From: Corynebacterium casei LMG S-19264
GTDB lineage: Bacteria; Actinomycetota; Actinomycetes; Mycobacteriales; Mycobacteriaceae
DNA: 64,000 bases
NCBI RefSeq assembly: GCF_000550785.1
Contig: NZ_CP004350.1
Coordinates: forward strand, 662,009 to 726,008
Direction: 5' to 3'
Below the pieces are notes generated by a model. The model saw nothing but the letters and a program-made list of their open reading frames with translations, ran no database searches and was not told the origin of the DNA. Made by a program: the position numbers and the translations under genes. Positions 53,626-62,578 of the stretch are shown piece after piece; the first letter of the stretch is position 1; every line of letters starts with the position of its first letter.

Positions 53626-55335
53626 ATGAAAATCTCATTCCGTAAGTCCGCAATCGCGGCAGTCACCGCATCCGCGCTGATCCTCTCCGGCTGTGCGGGT
53701 GGCGACTCCGGCTCCTCAGGTTCCGACTCCAGCGCTGATGGCGCATCCGCACCAGGCGAAGAGCTCGAGGTCTCCCTCGACGGTGCCTACAACGAACAAG
53801 ACCGTGAATCCCTGGCCAAGGGCGGTGAGCTGACCCTGGCAATCTTAGAGATTTCTGAGCAGCAGAACCCATTCCAGGCTGACGGCACGCTCTACACCAA
53901 CAACGTGTGGAAGTTCTACAACCCGCAGATGACCTTGTTCAACGGCAAGGGTGAGTTCGAGCCAAACAATGACTACCTGACAGATGTCACCGATGAAGTA
54001 GTTGATGGCAAGACCGTGGTCACCTACACCATTCACGAGGATGCCCAGTACAACGATGGCACCCCAATTGACTGGAAGTCCTTTGAGCACACCTGGAAGT
54101 TCAACAACGGTGAGAATGAAGAACTCAATGTCTCTTCCACCGATGGCTACGAGCTCATTGAATCCGTGACCCAGGGTGAGAACGAAAAGCAGGCAGTGGT
54201 CACCTTCAAGCAGGAGTACGCATGGTGGCAGGGGCTGTTCGGCTTCTTGTTGCCAACCCAAGTTGATTCGGCTGAGGTCTACAACGAAGGCTACATCAAT
54301 GAGCTGCACCCAGAATGGGGCGCTGGGCCATACAAGGTGGACAACGTTGACTTCAACACCGGAACCGTATCCTTCGTGCCGAATGAAAATTGGTGGGGTG
54401 ATGAACCAAAGCTGGACCGCGTGACCTTCCGCCAGATGGAATCACAGGCTTCCATCAACGCCTTCAAGGCAGGCGAAGTTGATGCAACCGGTGTTGCTTC
54501 CAAGGATCGCCTGGCATCCGTTGAAGACATGGATGGCATTGAAATCCGCACTGCGATCCGTCCATCCAACATCTTGATCACCTTGAACAGTGAATCCCCA
54601 CACCTGGGCGACATCAAGGTCCGTGAAGCCATCATGACTGGTATTGACCGTGCACAGCTGGCTACCATCCGCTTCAACGGAATTGGCTACGAAGAGGAAC
54701 TTCCAGGCTCCTTCACCTTGTACCAGACCCAGGAGGGCTACGAGGACATCTTCGGTGAGCTGGTGCAGTTCGATGTTGAAAAGGCGAAGTCCTTGCTTGA
54801 TGAGGCAGGATGGACCGAAGGTAGCAACGGCGTTCGTGAAAAGGACGGCGAGACCCTGACCTTGAACTACGTGCTACTGGGCGATGACCCTAACTCCCGT
54901 GCGAGTGCCAGCGCAACCCAAAAGATGATGCGGGACATCGGCGTTGACCTGCAGATCCAGGAACGTCCATCCTCGGACTTCTCTAAGGTCATCACGGAGC
55001 GCTCCTTCGACGTCTTCCCAATGGGCTTCACCTCGTCCGACCCATTCGGTGTCGCTTACTTCGGTCAGACGTACATGTCTGACTCTGAACTGAACCAGTC
55101 CGGTACCGGTACTGAAGAGCTTGATGCGAAAATCGAAGAACTGCAGCAAATCGGTGACGGCGATGAGCAGATCGCCCGCGCCAATGAGCTGGAGAAGGAA
55201 GCTCTAGGAACGTACGGCATTATGCCATTCGCCAACGGCCCAGACATGGTTGCCGTGGCTGACCCGAAGCTTGCCAACTACGGTGCGTACTCCTTGGCAA
55301 CCGTTGGTGTTGAAGACATCGGATACATGGAGTAA
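53626..55335 (+). CDS. Family 5 substrate-binding lipoprotein
   Basis: From ATG 53626 it has 569 residues. The signal peptide KISFRKSAIAAVTASALI ends in the lipobox LSGC, followed by a Gly/Ser/Asp linker. The SBP-5 fold then shows LAILEISEQQNPFQADGTLY, TYTIHEDAQYNDGTPIDWKSFEHTW and EMESQ/DATGVA regions. The family takes up peptides, nickel or, as in SatA and SiaE, sialic acid. The next gene is a sialidase. Which substrate is bound cannot be told from the sequence; gene order suggests sialic acid or a glycan fragment. Confidence 0.9.
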   Translation: MKISFRKSAIAAVTASALILSGCAGGDSGSSGSDSSADGASAPGEELEVSLDGAYNEQDRESLAKGGELTLAILEISEQQNPFQADGTLYTNNVWKFYNPQMTLFNGKGEFEPNNDYLTDVTDEVVDGKTVVTYTIHEDAQYNDGTPIDWKSFEHTWKFNNGENEELNVSSTDGYELIESVTQGENEKQAVVTFKQEYAWWQGLFGFLLPTQVDSAEVYNEGYINELHPEWGAGPYKVDNVDFNTGTVSFVPNENWWGDEPKLDRVTFRQMESQASINAFKAGEVDATGVASKDRLASVEDMDGIEIRTAIRPSNILITLNSESPHLGDIKVREAIMTGIDRAQLATIRFNGIGYEEELPGSFTLYQTQEGYEDIFGELVQFDVEKAKSLLDEAGWTEGSNGVREKDGETLTLNYVLLGDDPNSRASASATQKMMRDIGVDLQIQERPSSDFSKVITERSFDVFPMGFTSSDPFGVAYFGQTYMSDSELNQSGTGTEELDAKIEELQQIGDGDEQIARANELEKEALGTYGIMPFANGPDMVAVADPKLANYGAYSLATVGVEDIGYME

Positions 55336-55395
55336 TCCCTGCCCTCACAGCAGTAGCGCGGTGTTTCACAGTCCCTAGCGCTAAGAAGCACCAGT

Positions 55396-55437
55396 AAGCC
55401 CCGCAGCATCATTTTTAGAATCGATGCCGCGGGGCTT
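55396..55437 (+). terminator. Terminator of the ABC importer operon
   Basis: AAGCCCCGC/GCGGGGCTT is a 9-bp perfect stem, with inner GCATC/GATGC and a TTTTTAGAA-containing loop. The stretch from here to 55703 shows no gene. Confidence 0.85.
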
Positions 55438-55694
55438 TGTCGATTCAAACGCATTTAGCCGGGGATATCAGACAAGATTCACTTGCACTCCTGGTTGCGA
55501 GCAGTCTTTACGGAGCCAGCTGAGGTCATTGCGCGCGCTAATCTGGATGTGCCGTTTCAGGGACGGAGAACGCCAAGCTCCGTTGACTTGCGGTTTTGAA
55601 AAGGTCGCACCGTTTGGCAAGGGCAATCCTTGAGAAACCTTTTGGGATTATGCACTAATTCACTCATTTCATAGAAATATGCTTTGAAACACTT

Positions 55695-55737
55695 TAAGAT
55701 TTTATGTCAGGTGTCCATGTCAGACATCTGATGTCTG
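55695..55737 (+). promoter_or_regulatory. Promoter and operator region of the sialidase gene
   Basis: TAAGAT (55695-55700) is a likely -10. Just after the expected start site, ATGTC units lie at 55704, 55717 and 55731. CATGTCAGACA (55716-55726) is the exact reverse complement of the motif at 49231-49241. A 17-bp palindrome CAGACATC-T-GATGTCTG occupies 55721-55737. The position downstream of the start site fits a repressor. The motifs are seen directly; regulation is inferred. Confidence 0.5.
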
Positions 55738-55760
55738 TGCCCCTTAAGAAGAGGAATCAA

Positions 55761-58091
55761 GTGAAAAGAACCAAAGCAGCCTTGGCTTTGCCCGTTGCTC
55801 TATCCATGTCCTTTGCCCTCAACCCAATCGTGGCGTCCGCGCAGACGCTGCCTGAAGAAACTTCCGCTCAACCCTCTGCCGAAGTTGAGGCAGAAACAAC
55901 TGCAGAAGTAACTGAACCCGAAGAAACCGGGGAAGAATCCGCCGAGTCTGGCGACGTAGTTGACGCAGTTGATGCTGCGCAAGCCGTTGCCGCCGTTGAC
56001 GGCTTGGAAGTGCGGTTGGAAGTAACCAACCCGCGCCAAGATGGCCAGGCGTGGAAGGTCGGAGATGAAATCCGCTACAGCCTGGTGGTGGACAATGACA
56101 CCGGCGTTGGCCGTGCGTTTGAAACCACTGGATCCAACCTGGATAACTGGCAGCCGTGCCGCTGGACCAACATGGCCAATGGTGGTGGGGAACTAGAGTG
56201 CAACACCTTGTCCCACGTTGTCACCGAAGAAGACCTGGAGGCAGGGAGCTTCACCCCGACCTTGGATGCGAGGTTGTTTGAAACCCCGGGCCATACCGGT
56301 GAGAACCAGGACTTGGATCAGATTGTGGGCGAGGAAGCCATCATCGCCCAGGCTGCACTGGACGTAGACATGGATGCTGAGGAGTCTGAAGACAGCTACG
56401 GTGTCGGCGATACCGTAGAAGCAACCCTGACTATCCGCAACATCAGCGATAATGATGTGATCAGTGAAGTTGCTTCGGAACAGGATGCTGCTGATTGCCA
56501 GAACCTGACTATCGCTGTGGGCGAAGAAGCTAATTGTGTTATCACCCATGAGGTGACCCAGGATGATGTTGAGCTTGGCTATGTGGAACTTGCAGCGGAA
56601 GTGTCGGCGCTGGTTGACGGCGAAGTCGTAGACATCGTCAGTGCAGATGCCCGGGTTGGCCTAAACACCTCGTGGGATGAGGCAACGGCGTTTGAGCACC
56701 CTGATGCATCGATAAGCATGGATGCGAAGATGAGCGCTGGGCAATTGATCATGGGCTTTGATTCTGAAAACAACATCCGCATCCCGGCGTTGGCTGTTGC
56801 CAGCAACGGTGACCTGCTGGCCTCCTATGACCGCCGCCCACTGGCTGGAGGTTTCAACGGCGGTGACTCACCGAATGCAAACTCCATCGTGCAGCGTCGC
56901 TCCAGCGATAATGGCGTGACCTGGGGTCCAGAAACTGTCATTTCCCAAGGCAAAGCCGGCGACGACAAGATCGGCTTTTCGGACCCGTCCTACGTGACTG
57001 ATAAGAACACCGGACACATCTTCAATTTCCACGTCCAAAGCTTTGACTCCGGCGTGTTCCACAACAATCCTGCCTACACCTACAACGAGGACGGCAGCAT
57101 TGATGAAAGCCACCGCAACACCATGAACCTTGGTATGGCTGTGTCGAAGGACAATGGCCGTACCTGGGAGAATCGCGTGATCACGGATGAGGTTTTGCGC
57201 GGGGCCGGCCATGACATGATGTCTGGTTTTGCCACCTCCGGTGCCGGTATCCAGATTGAACACGGCCCGCACGCGGGACGCTTGGTGCAGCAGTACGCAT
57301 GGCGAATGAAGGATGAGTCCATCAGGGCAACATCGGTGTACTCCGATGATGGCGGTGAGACCTGGAACCTTGGTGAGTACGCGCCAGCGACTTCCGTTGA
57401 TGGGGAAGAGCTTCGCTACGACGAGAACACCATCGCAGAGCTTTCCGATGGCTCCCTGCTCATGAGCTCACGCTCGAACAACGGCAAGCGCATCTTTGCT
57501 ACCTCAACCAACGGTGGTCAGACCTGGGAGAACGCCTACTATGAGCCAGCATTCAATGCAGAGAGCAATCCTGGCTCTGGCTGGAATCCAGGCAACAACA
57601 ATGCGGAGCTGATTCGCGCATTCCCGAACGCTGAGCCGGGCAGTGCTGAGTCGAAGGTTCTGCTGTACTCGTTCACTCAGGGCACAGACCGCACCTTGGG
57701 AACCATCGCCGCGTCCTGTGATGACGGCAAGACCTGGCCTGTTAAGCGCATTTTTGAAACCGGCCCATCGGGATACACCACCATGGCGGTTCAGGAAGAC
57801 GGCTCCATTGGCCTGCTCTATGAGTCTACTTCTTTCAACGAAGTCTCATACCGAAACTTCAGCCTGGCGTGGCTGGATGGCAAACTCTGTGGCCTGGCAG
57901 AAAACGAGCAGGGCGGCGATGATAACGGCGACGACGCGCAGCCGATCAGCTCAGGCAGCTCCAATTCCTCTTCAGGTGGTTCCATTGTTGCAGCACTGAC
58001 CGCTGCTTTAGCGGGTGGCATTGTTGGTGTCATTGGCACCATCATGACGTTTATCAATAACCCACGGGCTTTGATGCAGTTCCTGCGTTAA
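55761..58091 (+). CDS. nanH: Secreted, membrane-anchored sialidase
   Basis: Exo-sialidase releasing sialic acid from host or environmental glycans. GTG 55761 follows GAGG and gives a clean signal peptide (KRTKAALALPVALSMSFALNPIVASAQ, in part); 776 residues. Order: Glu-rich stretch, two Ig-like/adhesive domains (about 75-310), six-bladed sialidase propeller with the NIRIPAL (FRIP-type) motif, and at least five Asp boxes (SSDNGVTWG, SKDNGRTWE, YSDDGGETWN, STNGGQTWE, SCDDGKTWP). A Ser-rich linker precedes the C-terminal helix IVAALTAALAGGIVGVIGTI and a short tail. No LPxTG sortase motif is present, so it is anchored by this helix. Upstream operator motif is shared with the ABC importer. Confidence 0.9.
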   Translation: MKRTKAALALPVALSMSFALNPIVASAQTLPEETSAQPSAEVEAETTAEVTEPEETGEESAESGDVVDAVDAAQAVAAVDGLEVRLEVTNPRQDGQAWKVGDEIRYSLVVDNDTGVGRAFETTGSNLDNWQPCRWTNMANGGGELECNTLSHVVTEEDLEAGSFTPTLDARLFETPGHTGENQDLDQIVGEEAIIAQAALDVDMDAEESEDSYGVGDTVEATLTIRNISDNDVISEVASEQDAADCQNLTIAVGEEANCVITHEVTQDDVELGYVELAAEVSALVDGEVVDIVSADARVGLNTSWDEATAFEHPDASISMDAKMSAGQLIMGFDSENNIRIPALAVASNGDLLASYDRRPLAGGFNGGDSPNANSIVQRRSSDNGVTWGPETVISQGKAGDDKIGFSDPSYVTDKNTGHIFNFHVQSFDSGVFHNNPAYTYNEDGSIDESHRNTMNLGMAVSKDNGRTWENRVITDEVLRGAGHDMMSGFATSGAGIQIEHGPHAGRLVQQYAWRMKDESIRATSVYSDDGGETWNLGEYAPATSVDGEELRYDENTIAELSDGSLLMSSRSNNGKRIFATSTNGGQTWENAYYEPAFNAESNPGSGWNPGNNNAELIRAFPNAEPGSAESKVLLYSFTQGTDRTLGTIAASCDDGKTWPVKRIFETGPSGYTTMAVQEDGSIGLLYESTSFNEVSYRNFSLAWLDGKLCGLAENEQGGDDNGDDAQPISSGSSNSSSGGSIVAALTAALAGGIVGVIGTIMTFINNPRALMQFLR

Positions 58092-58112
58092 AGCTGCTGA
58101 AGATAGACATAA

Positions 58113-58183
58113 AAATACTTCTCCCCGAATTCGACGGCCAGGGTAATTCCTGACCGAATTACCGAATTCGGGGAGAAGTATTT
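58113..58183. terminator. Bidirectional terminator between nanH and accBC
   Basis: A perfect 21-bp stem (58113-58133 with 58163-58183, core CTTCTCCCCGAATTCG) encloses a loop. Inside it GGTAATTC/GAATTACC form a second stem. It serves both convergent genes. Confidence 0.9.
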
Positions 58184-58199
58184 GTTGTGTTAGCTCAGG

Positions 58200-59975
58200 C
58201 TACTTAATCTCAAGGATCGGGTTGCCCTTGTTGATCTGGGAGCCAGCCTCAACAGCCAAGTCGGAGACGATACCGGACTTGTGTGCTTTAACTGGGTTTT
58301 CCATCTTCATGGCTTCCAGGACGACAACAATTTCGCCTTCCTGGACTTCCTGGCCATTTTCAACATTGACCTTGATGACGGTGCCCTGCATTGGTGCAAC
58401 AACGGAGTCACCGGAAACCGCAGCCTTTGCGCCGCCACCGCGACGCTTCTTGGACTTCTTACGTGGGGCAGCGCCGCCGCCAACCACCAGGTTGCCTGGC
58501 AGAGCGACCTCCACGCGGCGACCGTCAACTTCAACGACGTACTTCTGAGCTGGCAGCTCATCAGATTCTTCAGCTGCCTCAGCTGGATCGACAAAAGCAG
58601 GAAGTTCGTTCTTCCACTCTTCTTCTATCCACTTGGTGTAGACCTCAAAGTTGGAGCCGTCGCCGATGAATGCAGGATCAGCGGTGATTGCCTGGTGGAA
58701 AGGAATAACCGTTGGCAGACCTTCAACCTTGTACTCAGCCAGTGCGCGGCGGGAGCGCGCCAGAGCCTCGTCACGGGTCTCGCCCCAGACAATGAGCTTG
58801 CCCAGCATGGAGTCGAACTGACCGCCAATGACGGAACCCTCGCGCATACCGGAGTCAACGCGGACACCTGGGCCAGCTGGCTCATCGTAGCGAGTAACAG
58901 TGCCTGGTGCAGGCATGAAGCCAGCGGCAGCATCTTCACCGTTGATGCGGAACTCGAAAGCATGACCGCGTGGAGTTGGGTCTTCCTTGATACGCAGCTC
59001 CTGGCCCTCAGCAATGCGGAACTGCTCACGTACCAGGTCAAGACCAGTGGTCTCTTCGGTTACTGGGTGCTCAACCTGCAGACGGGTGTTGACCTCAAGG
59101 AAGGAGATGAGGCCGTCGGAGCCAACCAGGTACTCAACGGTGCCGGCACCGTAGTAGCCAGCCTCGCGGCAAATACGCTTTGCGGACTCGTGGATGGATG
59201 CACGCTGCTCATCAGTCAAGAATGGGGCAGGAGCTTCCTCAACCAGCTTCTGGAAACGACGCTGCAAGGAGCAGTCACGGGTACCAACAACGATGACGTT
59301 GCCGTGCTGGTCAGCCAGGACCTGCGCCTCAACGTGGCGTGCCTTGTCCAGGTAGCGCTCAACGAAGCACTCACCGCGACCGAAGGCAGTCACTGCCTCA
59401 CGGGTTGCGGACTCGAAGAGCTCAGCAACCTCAGACTTTTCATAAGCAACCTTCATGCCGCGGCCACCGCCGCCGAAAGCTGCCTTGATGGCGATTGGCA
59501 GTCCGTGCTGGTCAGCGAATGCCTCAACCTCAGCTGCATCTGCAACTGGATCCTTGGTGCCAGGGGTCATTGGCGCTTGCGCGCGCTCAGCGATGTGGCG
59601 AGCGGTGACCTTGTCTCCCAAGTCAGCAATGGACTTTGGTGATGGGCCGATCCAGATGATGCCAGCGTCGATGACAGCCTGTGCGAACTCAGCGTTCTCA
59701 GACAAGAAACCATAACCAGGGTGGATGGCGTCCGCGCCGGACTTCTTCGCGGCGTCCAGAACCTTGTCAATGGCAAGGTAGGACTCTGCTGAAGTTTGAC
59801 CGCCAAGGGCAAATGCTTCATCGGCAAGAGCGACGAATGGTGCATCTGCATCTGGTTCCGCATATACCGCAACCGATGCGATGTCGGCATCACGAGCTGC
59901 GCGAATAACGCGAACCGCGATTTCGCCGCGGTTGGCGATAAGAACCTTGGTGATCTTCTTGGATTCAACTGCCAC
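58200..59975 (-). CDS. accBC: Acyl-CoA carboxylase alpha subunit (biotin carboxylase + carrier)
   Basis: Biotin carboxylase fused to biotin carrier, 591 residues, as in C. glutamicum AccBC. It provides carboxybiotin to AccD-type subunits for malonyl-CoA and for the long-chain acyl carboxylation in mycolate synthesis. Motifs: [47 protein letters not shown], and biotin site EAMKMENPV near residue 557. A Lys/Arg-rich linker ([12 protein letters not shown]) precedes the carrier domain. The start is GTG 59975 after AGGAAGG. No accD partner is in the window. Confidence 0.97.
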   Translation of the reverse strand: MAVESKKITKVLIANRGEIAVRVIRAARDADIASVAVYAEPDADAPFVALADEAFALGGQTSAESYLAIDKVLDAAKKSGADAIHPGYGFLSENAEFAQAVIDAGIIWIGPSPKSIADLGDKVTARHIAERAQAPMTPGTKDPVADAAEVEAFADQHGLPIAIKAAFGGGGRGMKVAYEKSEVAELFESATREAVTAFGRGECFVERYLDKARHVEAQVLADQHGNVIVVGTRDCSLQRRFQKLVEEAPAPFLTDEQRASIHESAKRICREAGYYGAGTVEYLVGSDGLISFLEVNTRLQVEHPVTEETTGLDLVREQFRIAEGQELRIKEDPTPRGHAFEFRINGEDAAAGFMPAPGTVTRYDEPAGPGVRVDSGMREGSVIGGQFDSMLGKLIVWGETRDEALARSRRALAEYKVEGLPTVIPFHQAITADPAFIGDGSNFEVYTKWIEEEWKNELPAFVDPAEAAEESDELPAQKYVVEVDGRRVEVALPGNLVVGGGAAPRKKSKKRRGGGAKAAVSGDSVVAPMQGTVIKVNVENGQEVQEGEIVVVLEAMKMENPVKAHKSGIVSDLAVEAGSQINKGNPILEIK

Positions 59976-60087
59976 GGCTATTAGACCTTCCTAAAAATTA
60001 ATAAGTTTGAACTCTAGCTATTCTTACACACAGAAACATGAGAATACCGTCATATTTTGTTTTTTCGCAACAAACAATAGACAAAAT

Positions 60088-60121
60088 GCCCGTACCAGCA
60101 CAAACGTGTGAAGGTACGGGC
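60088..60121 (-). terminator. Terminator of the rhodanese-like gene
   Basis: GCCCGTACC (60088-60096) and GGTACGGGC (60113-60121) form a perfect 9-bp stem. On the minus strand ATTTTGT follows. It lies between the rhodanese-like gene and accBC. Confidence 0.8.
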
Positions 60122-60207
60122 GTGTCTTCAATTACATCTGGCTAATCCTCGGTGAATCTCCGAAACCGAATGTCTTCGAAACTAATCCGAGATGGCCCTA
60201 ACTCGGA

Positions 60208-61086
60208 TTAATTGGCGGACTTTTCAATCGGCATGCGGACCATGTTGCCCCACTCTGCCCAAGCTCCGTCATAGTTGCGGACGTTATCGAAGCCCAGCAA
60301 GTACTTCAGAACGAACCAGGTGTGTGCACCCTGTGCGCCAAGGTGCGAGTACAAAACAACTTCCGATGCCGAACGTAGCTCGCCGTAGGTGGATTCCAGA
60401 TCCTTCAGCGGACGGAAAGTGGCATTCGCGTAGGTCGCCGCGTCCCACTTGATATGGGTTGCACCTGGAATGTGGCCGTGGCGGAAGGTGGTTCCGTACT
60501 GGGAGTCACCGCTAGCGGAATGCGTGGTTGGCTCCCCGTTGTATTCTTCCGCGCTGCGGGTATCAATGATCGCTCGCTTAGGATCTTGTTCGATCAGCTC
60601 AGTGACAAAGGCTCGCAGCTCCGCGTCATTGCGTGGGGGCTCTGGGTAATCAGATTCTGGGAAGTCCGGAACCATATAAGAGGTATCGCGCTCTTCCGCC
60701 ATCCACGAGTCACGGCCGCCGTCGAGCAGGCGAACATCCTCATGGCCATAAAGTTCAAAGATCCACAGTGCGAAGGCTGCCCACCAGTTGGACTTGTCGC
60801 CGTAGATAACAATGGTGTCATCGCGCTTGATGCCCTTCTCGCGCATCAATGCTGCAAAGCCCGCAGGGTTCACTACGTCCCGAGTGTCCTGGTCCAGCAG
60901 CTCGGTGTGGAAGTTAATCCTGGTTGCGGTTGGGATGTGGCCGATATCGTAGAGCAACGAATCCTCATCGACCTCGAATACGCGAAGGCCTTTAATGCCT
61001 AGGCGTGCGGATAGCCAGGGCGCCGAAACGAGGCGGCCGGGGTGTGCGTAATCCTGAAAAGGTGGGTGCGGATCGAATTCGGTCAC
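60208..61086 (-). CDS. Two-domain rhodanese homologue without cysteine
   Basis: Protein of 292 residues with two tandem rhodanese domains. Domain 1: LVSAPWLSARL, RVFEVDEDSLLYDIGHIPTA, VIYGDKSNWWAAFALWIFELYG. Domain 2: AIIDTRSAEEYNGEP, GHIPGATHI, FVLKYLLGFDNVRNYDGAWAEWGN. In thiosulfate sulfurtransferases (SseA/CysA2) the active loop reads YCRxGxR; here it reads YSHLGAQGAHTWF, with Ser 247 replacing the catalytic Cys. The whole protein has no Cys. It probably cannot transfer sulfane sulfur by the known mechanism. It is transcribed toward accBC but separated by a terminator. Confidence 0.85.
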   Translation of the reverse strand: MTEFDPHPPFQDYAHPGRLVSAPWLSARLGIKGLRVFEVDEDSLLYDIGHIPTATRINFHTELLDQDTRDVVNPAGFAALMREKGIKRDDTIVIYGDKSNWWAAFALWIFELYGHEDVRLLDGGRDSWMAEERDTSYMVPDFPESDYPEPPRNDAELRAFVTELIEQDPKRAIIDTRSAEEYNGEPTTHSASGDSQYGTTFRHGHIPGATHIKWDAATYANATFRPLKDLESTYGELRSASEVVLYSHLGAQGAHTWFVLKYLLGFDNVRNYDGAWAEWGNMVRMPIEKSAN

Positions 61087-61453
61087 GTCGACGGCCTTTC
61101 TTTATTGTGGAAACTATTTATTGGCTCCAATACGTCACCTCAACCTTACAGGGCTGGCCCTCGAATGGTCACTTGGGATGGCAAAATGTGGTATTGACTA
61201 CAGAAAATTCACATAGCGAACAATGCGCGGGGCGCGCACCGCAGGGAATAGGTATCTGACCTCGCTATTTTTAAATATCTATAACGCTAAAGGCGCAGGT
61301 TACCCCTACAAAAATTGCCACTCGGTTGAGTGCGCTGCCAACGGGTTTATGCGCTATTTTTCATGTGGAGGGCGCGGCTGAATGTGATGAGCCTAAGCGG
61401 TGCCCACTTGTATAACACCCCTTTTCTCCACTAACCCTTGAAGGGAGAGTCCC

Positions 61454-62536
61454 ATGCACAAAGCAATTGTGGTCTTCGAAGTCGAAGGCGGCTCTGACAA
61501 GTATTTTGATGGTCACCGCAAAGACACCATGCCGATTGTGAATTCCATTCTGGAAACCGGCTGGTATGCTGAGGTTGTCTACTTCCGCCCCGAATGGCGC
61601 GAAGATATCTTCACCTATGTTTCTGAAAACTTTGATGCCTATATCTCTCGCGTAAATCCGGGCAACATTCCCGGCGGTGAGAAGGTCTACTTTGAGCTGC
61701 TGACTCAGCTCACTGAGGCGGGTCTGGTGGGCATGTCCACACCAGAAGAGATGATGGCCTACGGGGCTAAAGATGCTTTGGTCAAGCTCAATGACACGGA
61801 CTTGGTTCCATCCGATACCGCTGCTTATTACGACGTGGAAACTTTCCACGACACGTTCCCAATATCCTTGTCCTTTGGTGAGCGCGTGCTCAAGCAGAAC
61901 CGTGGTTCTACTGGCTCCGGCATTTGGCGCGTGCAACTAGAAGATAAGGAACTGGCCGCATCGGTTACGCCGGGTACTCCTTTGCCGTTGGATACGCAGC
62001 TCAAGTGCACGGAAGCGGTGGATAACCATACCGAGATTCGTGAGTTGGGTGAGTTCATGGAATTCTGCGACCGCTACATTATTGGTGATAACGGCATGCT
62101 GGTGGACATGCGCTTTATGTCGCGTATCGTCGAGGGTGAAATCCGCATCCTGCTCGTGGGCGCAGAACCAGTCTTCGTGGTGCATAAGAAGCCAGCAGAG
62201 GGCGGGGATAATTTCTCGGCCACGCTGTTCTCGGGTGCAAAATACAGCTATGACACTCCGGAGGCATGGCAGGACTTGGTAGATATGTTCGCTGAGGCTC
62301 GCCCAGTTATCGCTGAAAAGCTCGGCGGCGACAATATCCCATTGGTCTGGACCGCAGATTTCATGCTTGCCGATGACGCCGACGGCAACGACACCTATGT
62401 CCTCGGAGAGATCAACTGCTCCTGCGTGGGCTTCACCTCCGAACTGGACATGGGCATCCAACAGCGAGTCGCGGCTGTAGCTATTTCGCGCGTGGAGGAA
62501 AAGAAGAAGCCCTTGCCTCCAATGATCAGTAATTGA
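61454..62536 (+). CDS. Cj0069-family ATP-grasp-like protein
   Basis: Protein of 360 residues. Start ATG 61454 follows AAGGGAG. The N-terminal half (MHKAIVVFEVEGGSDKYFDGHRK) and central blocks (VLKQNRGSTGSGIWRV, WTADFMLADDADGND, LGEINCSCVGFTSEL) match the Cj0069 family, related to ATP-grasp enzymes. The reaction is unknown. The 367 bp upstream (61087-61453) contain no supported gene; TATAAC near 61410 may be its -10. It is convergent with the GMC oxidoreductase. Confidence 0.75.
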   Translation: MHKAIVVFEVEGGSDKYFDGHRKDTMPIVNSILETGWYAEVVYFRPEWREDIFTYVSENFDAYISRVNPGNIPGGEKVYFELLTQLTEAGLVGMSTPEEMMAYGAKDALVKLNDTDLVPSDTAAYYDVETFHDTFPISLSFGERVLKQNRGSTGSGIWRVQLEDKELAASVTPGTPLPLDTQLKCTEAVDNHTEIRELGEFMEFCDRYIIGDNGMLVDMRFMSRIVEGEIRILLVGAEPVFVVHKKPAEGGDNFSATLFSGAKYSYDTPEAWQDLVDMFAEARPVIAEKLGGDNIPLVWTADFMLADDADGNDTYVLGEINCSCVGFTSELDMGIQQRVAAVAISRVEEKKKPLPPMISN

Positions 62537-62578
62537 TCAAAAGGGCAAGAGCTTTCTTAAGCTGCTACCGAACGATAG

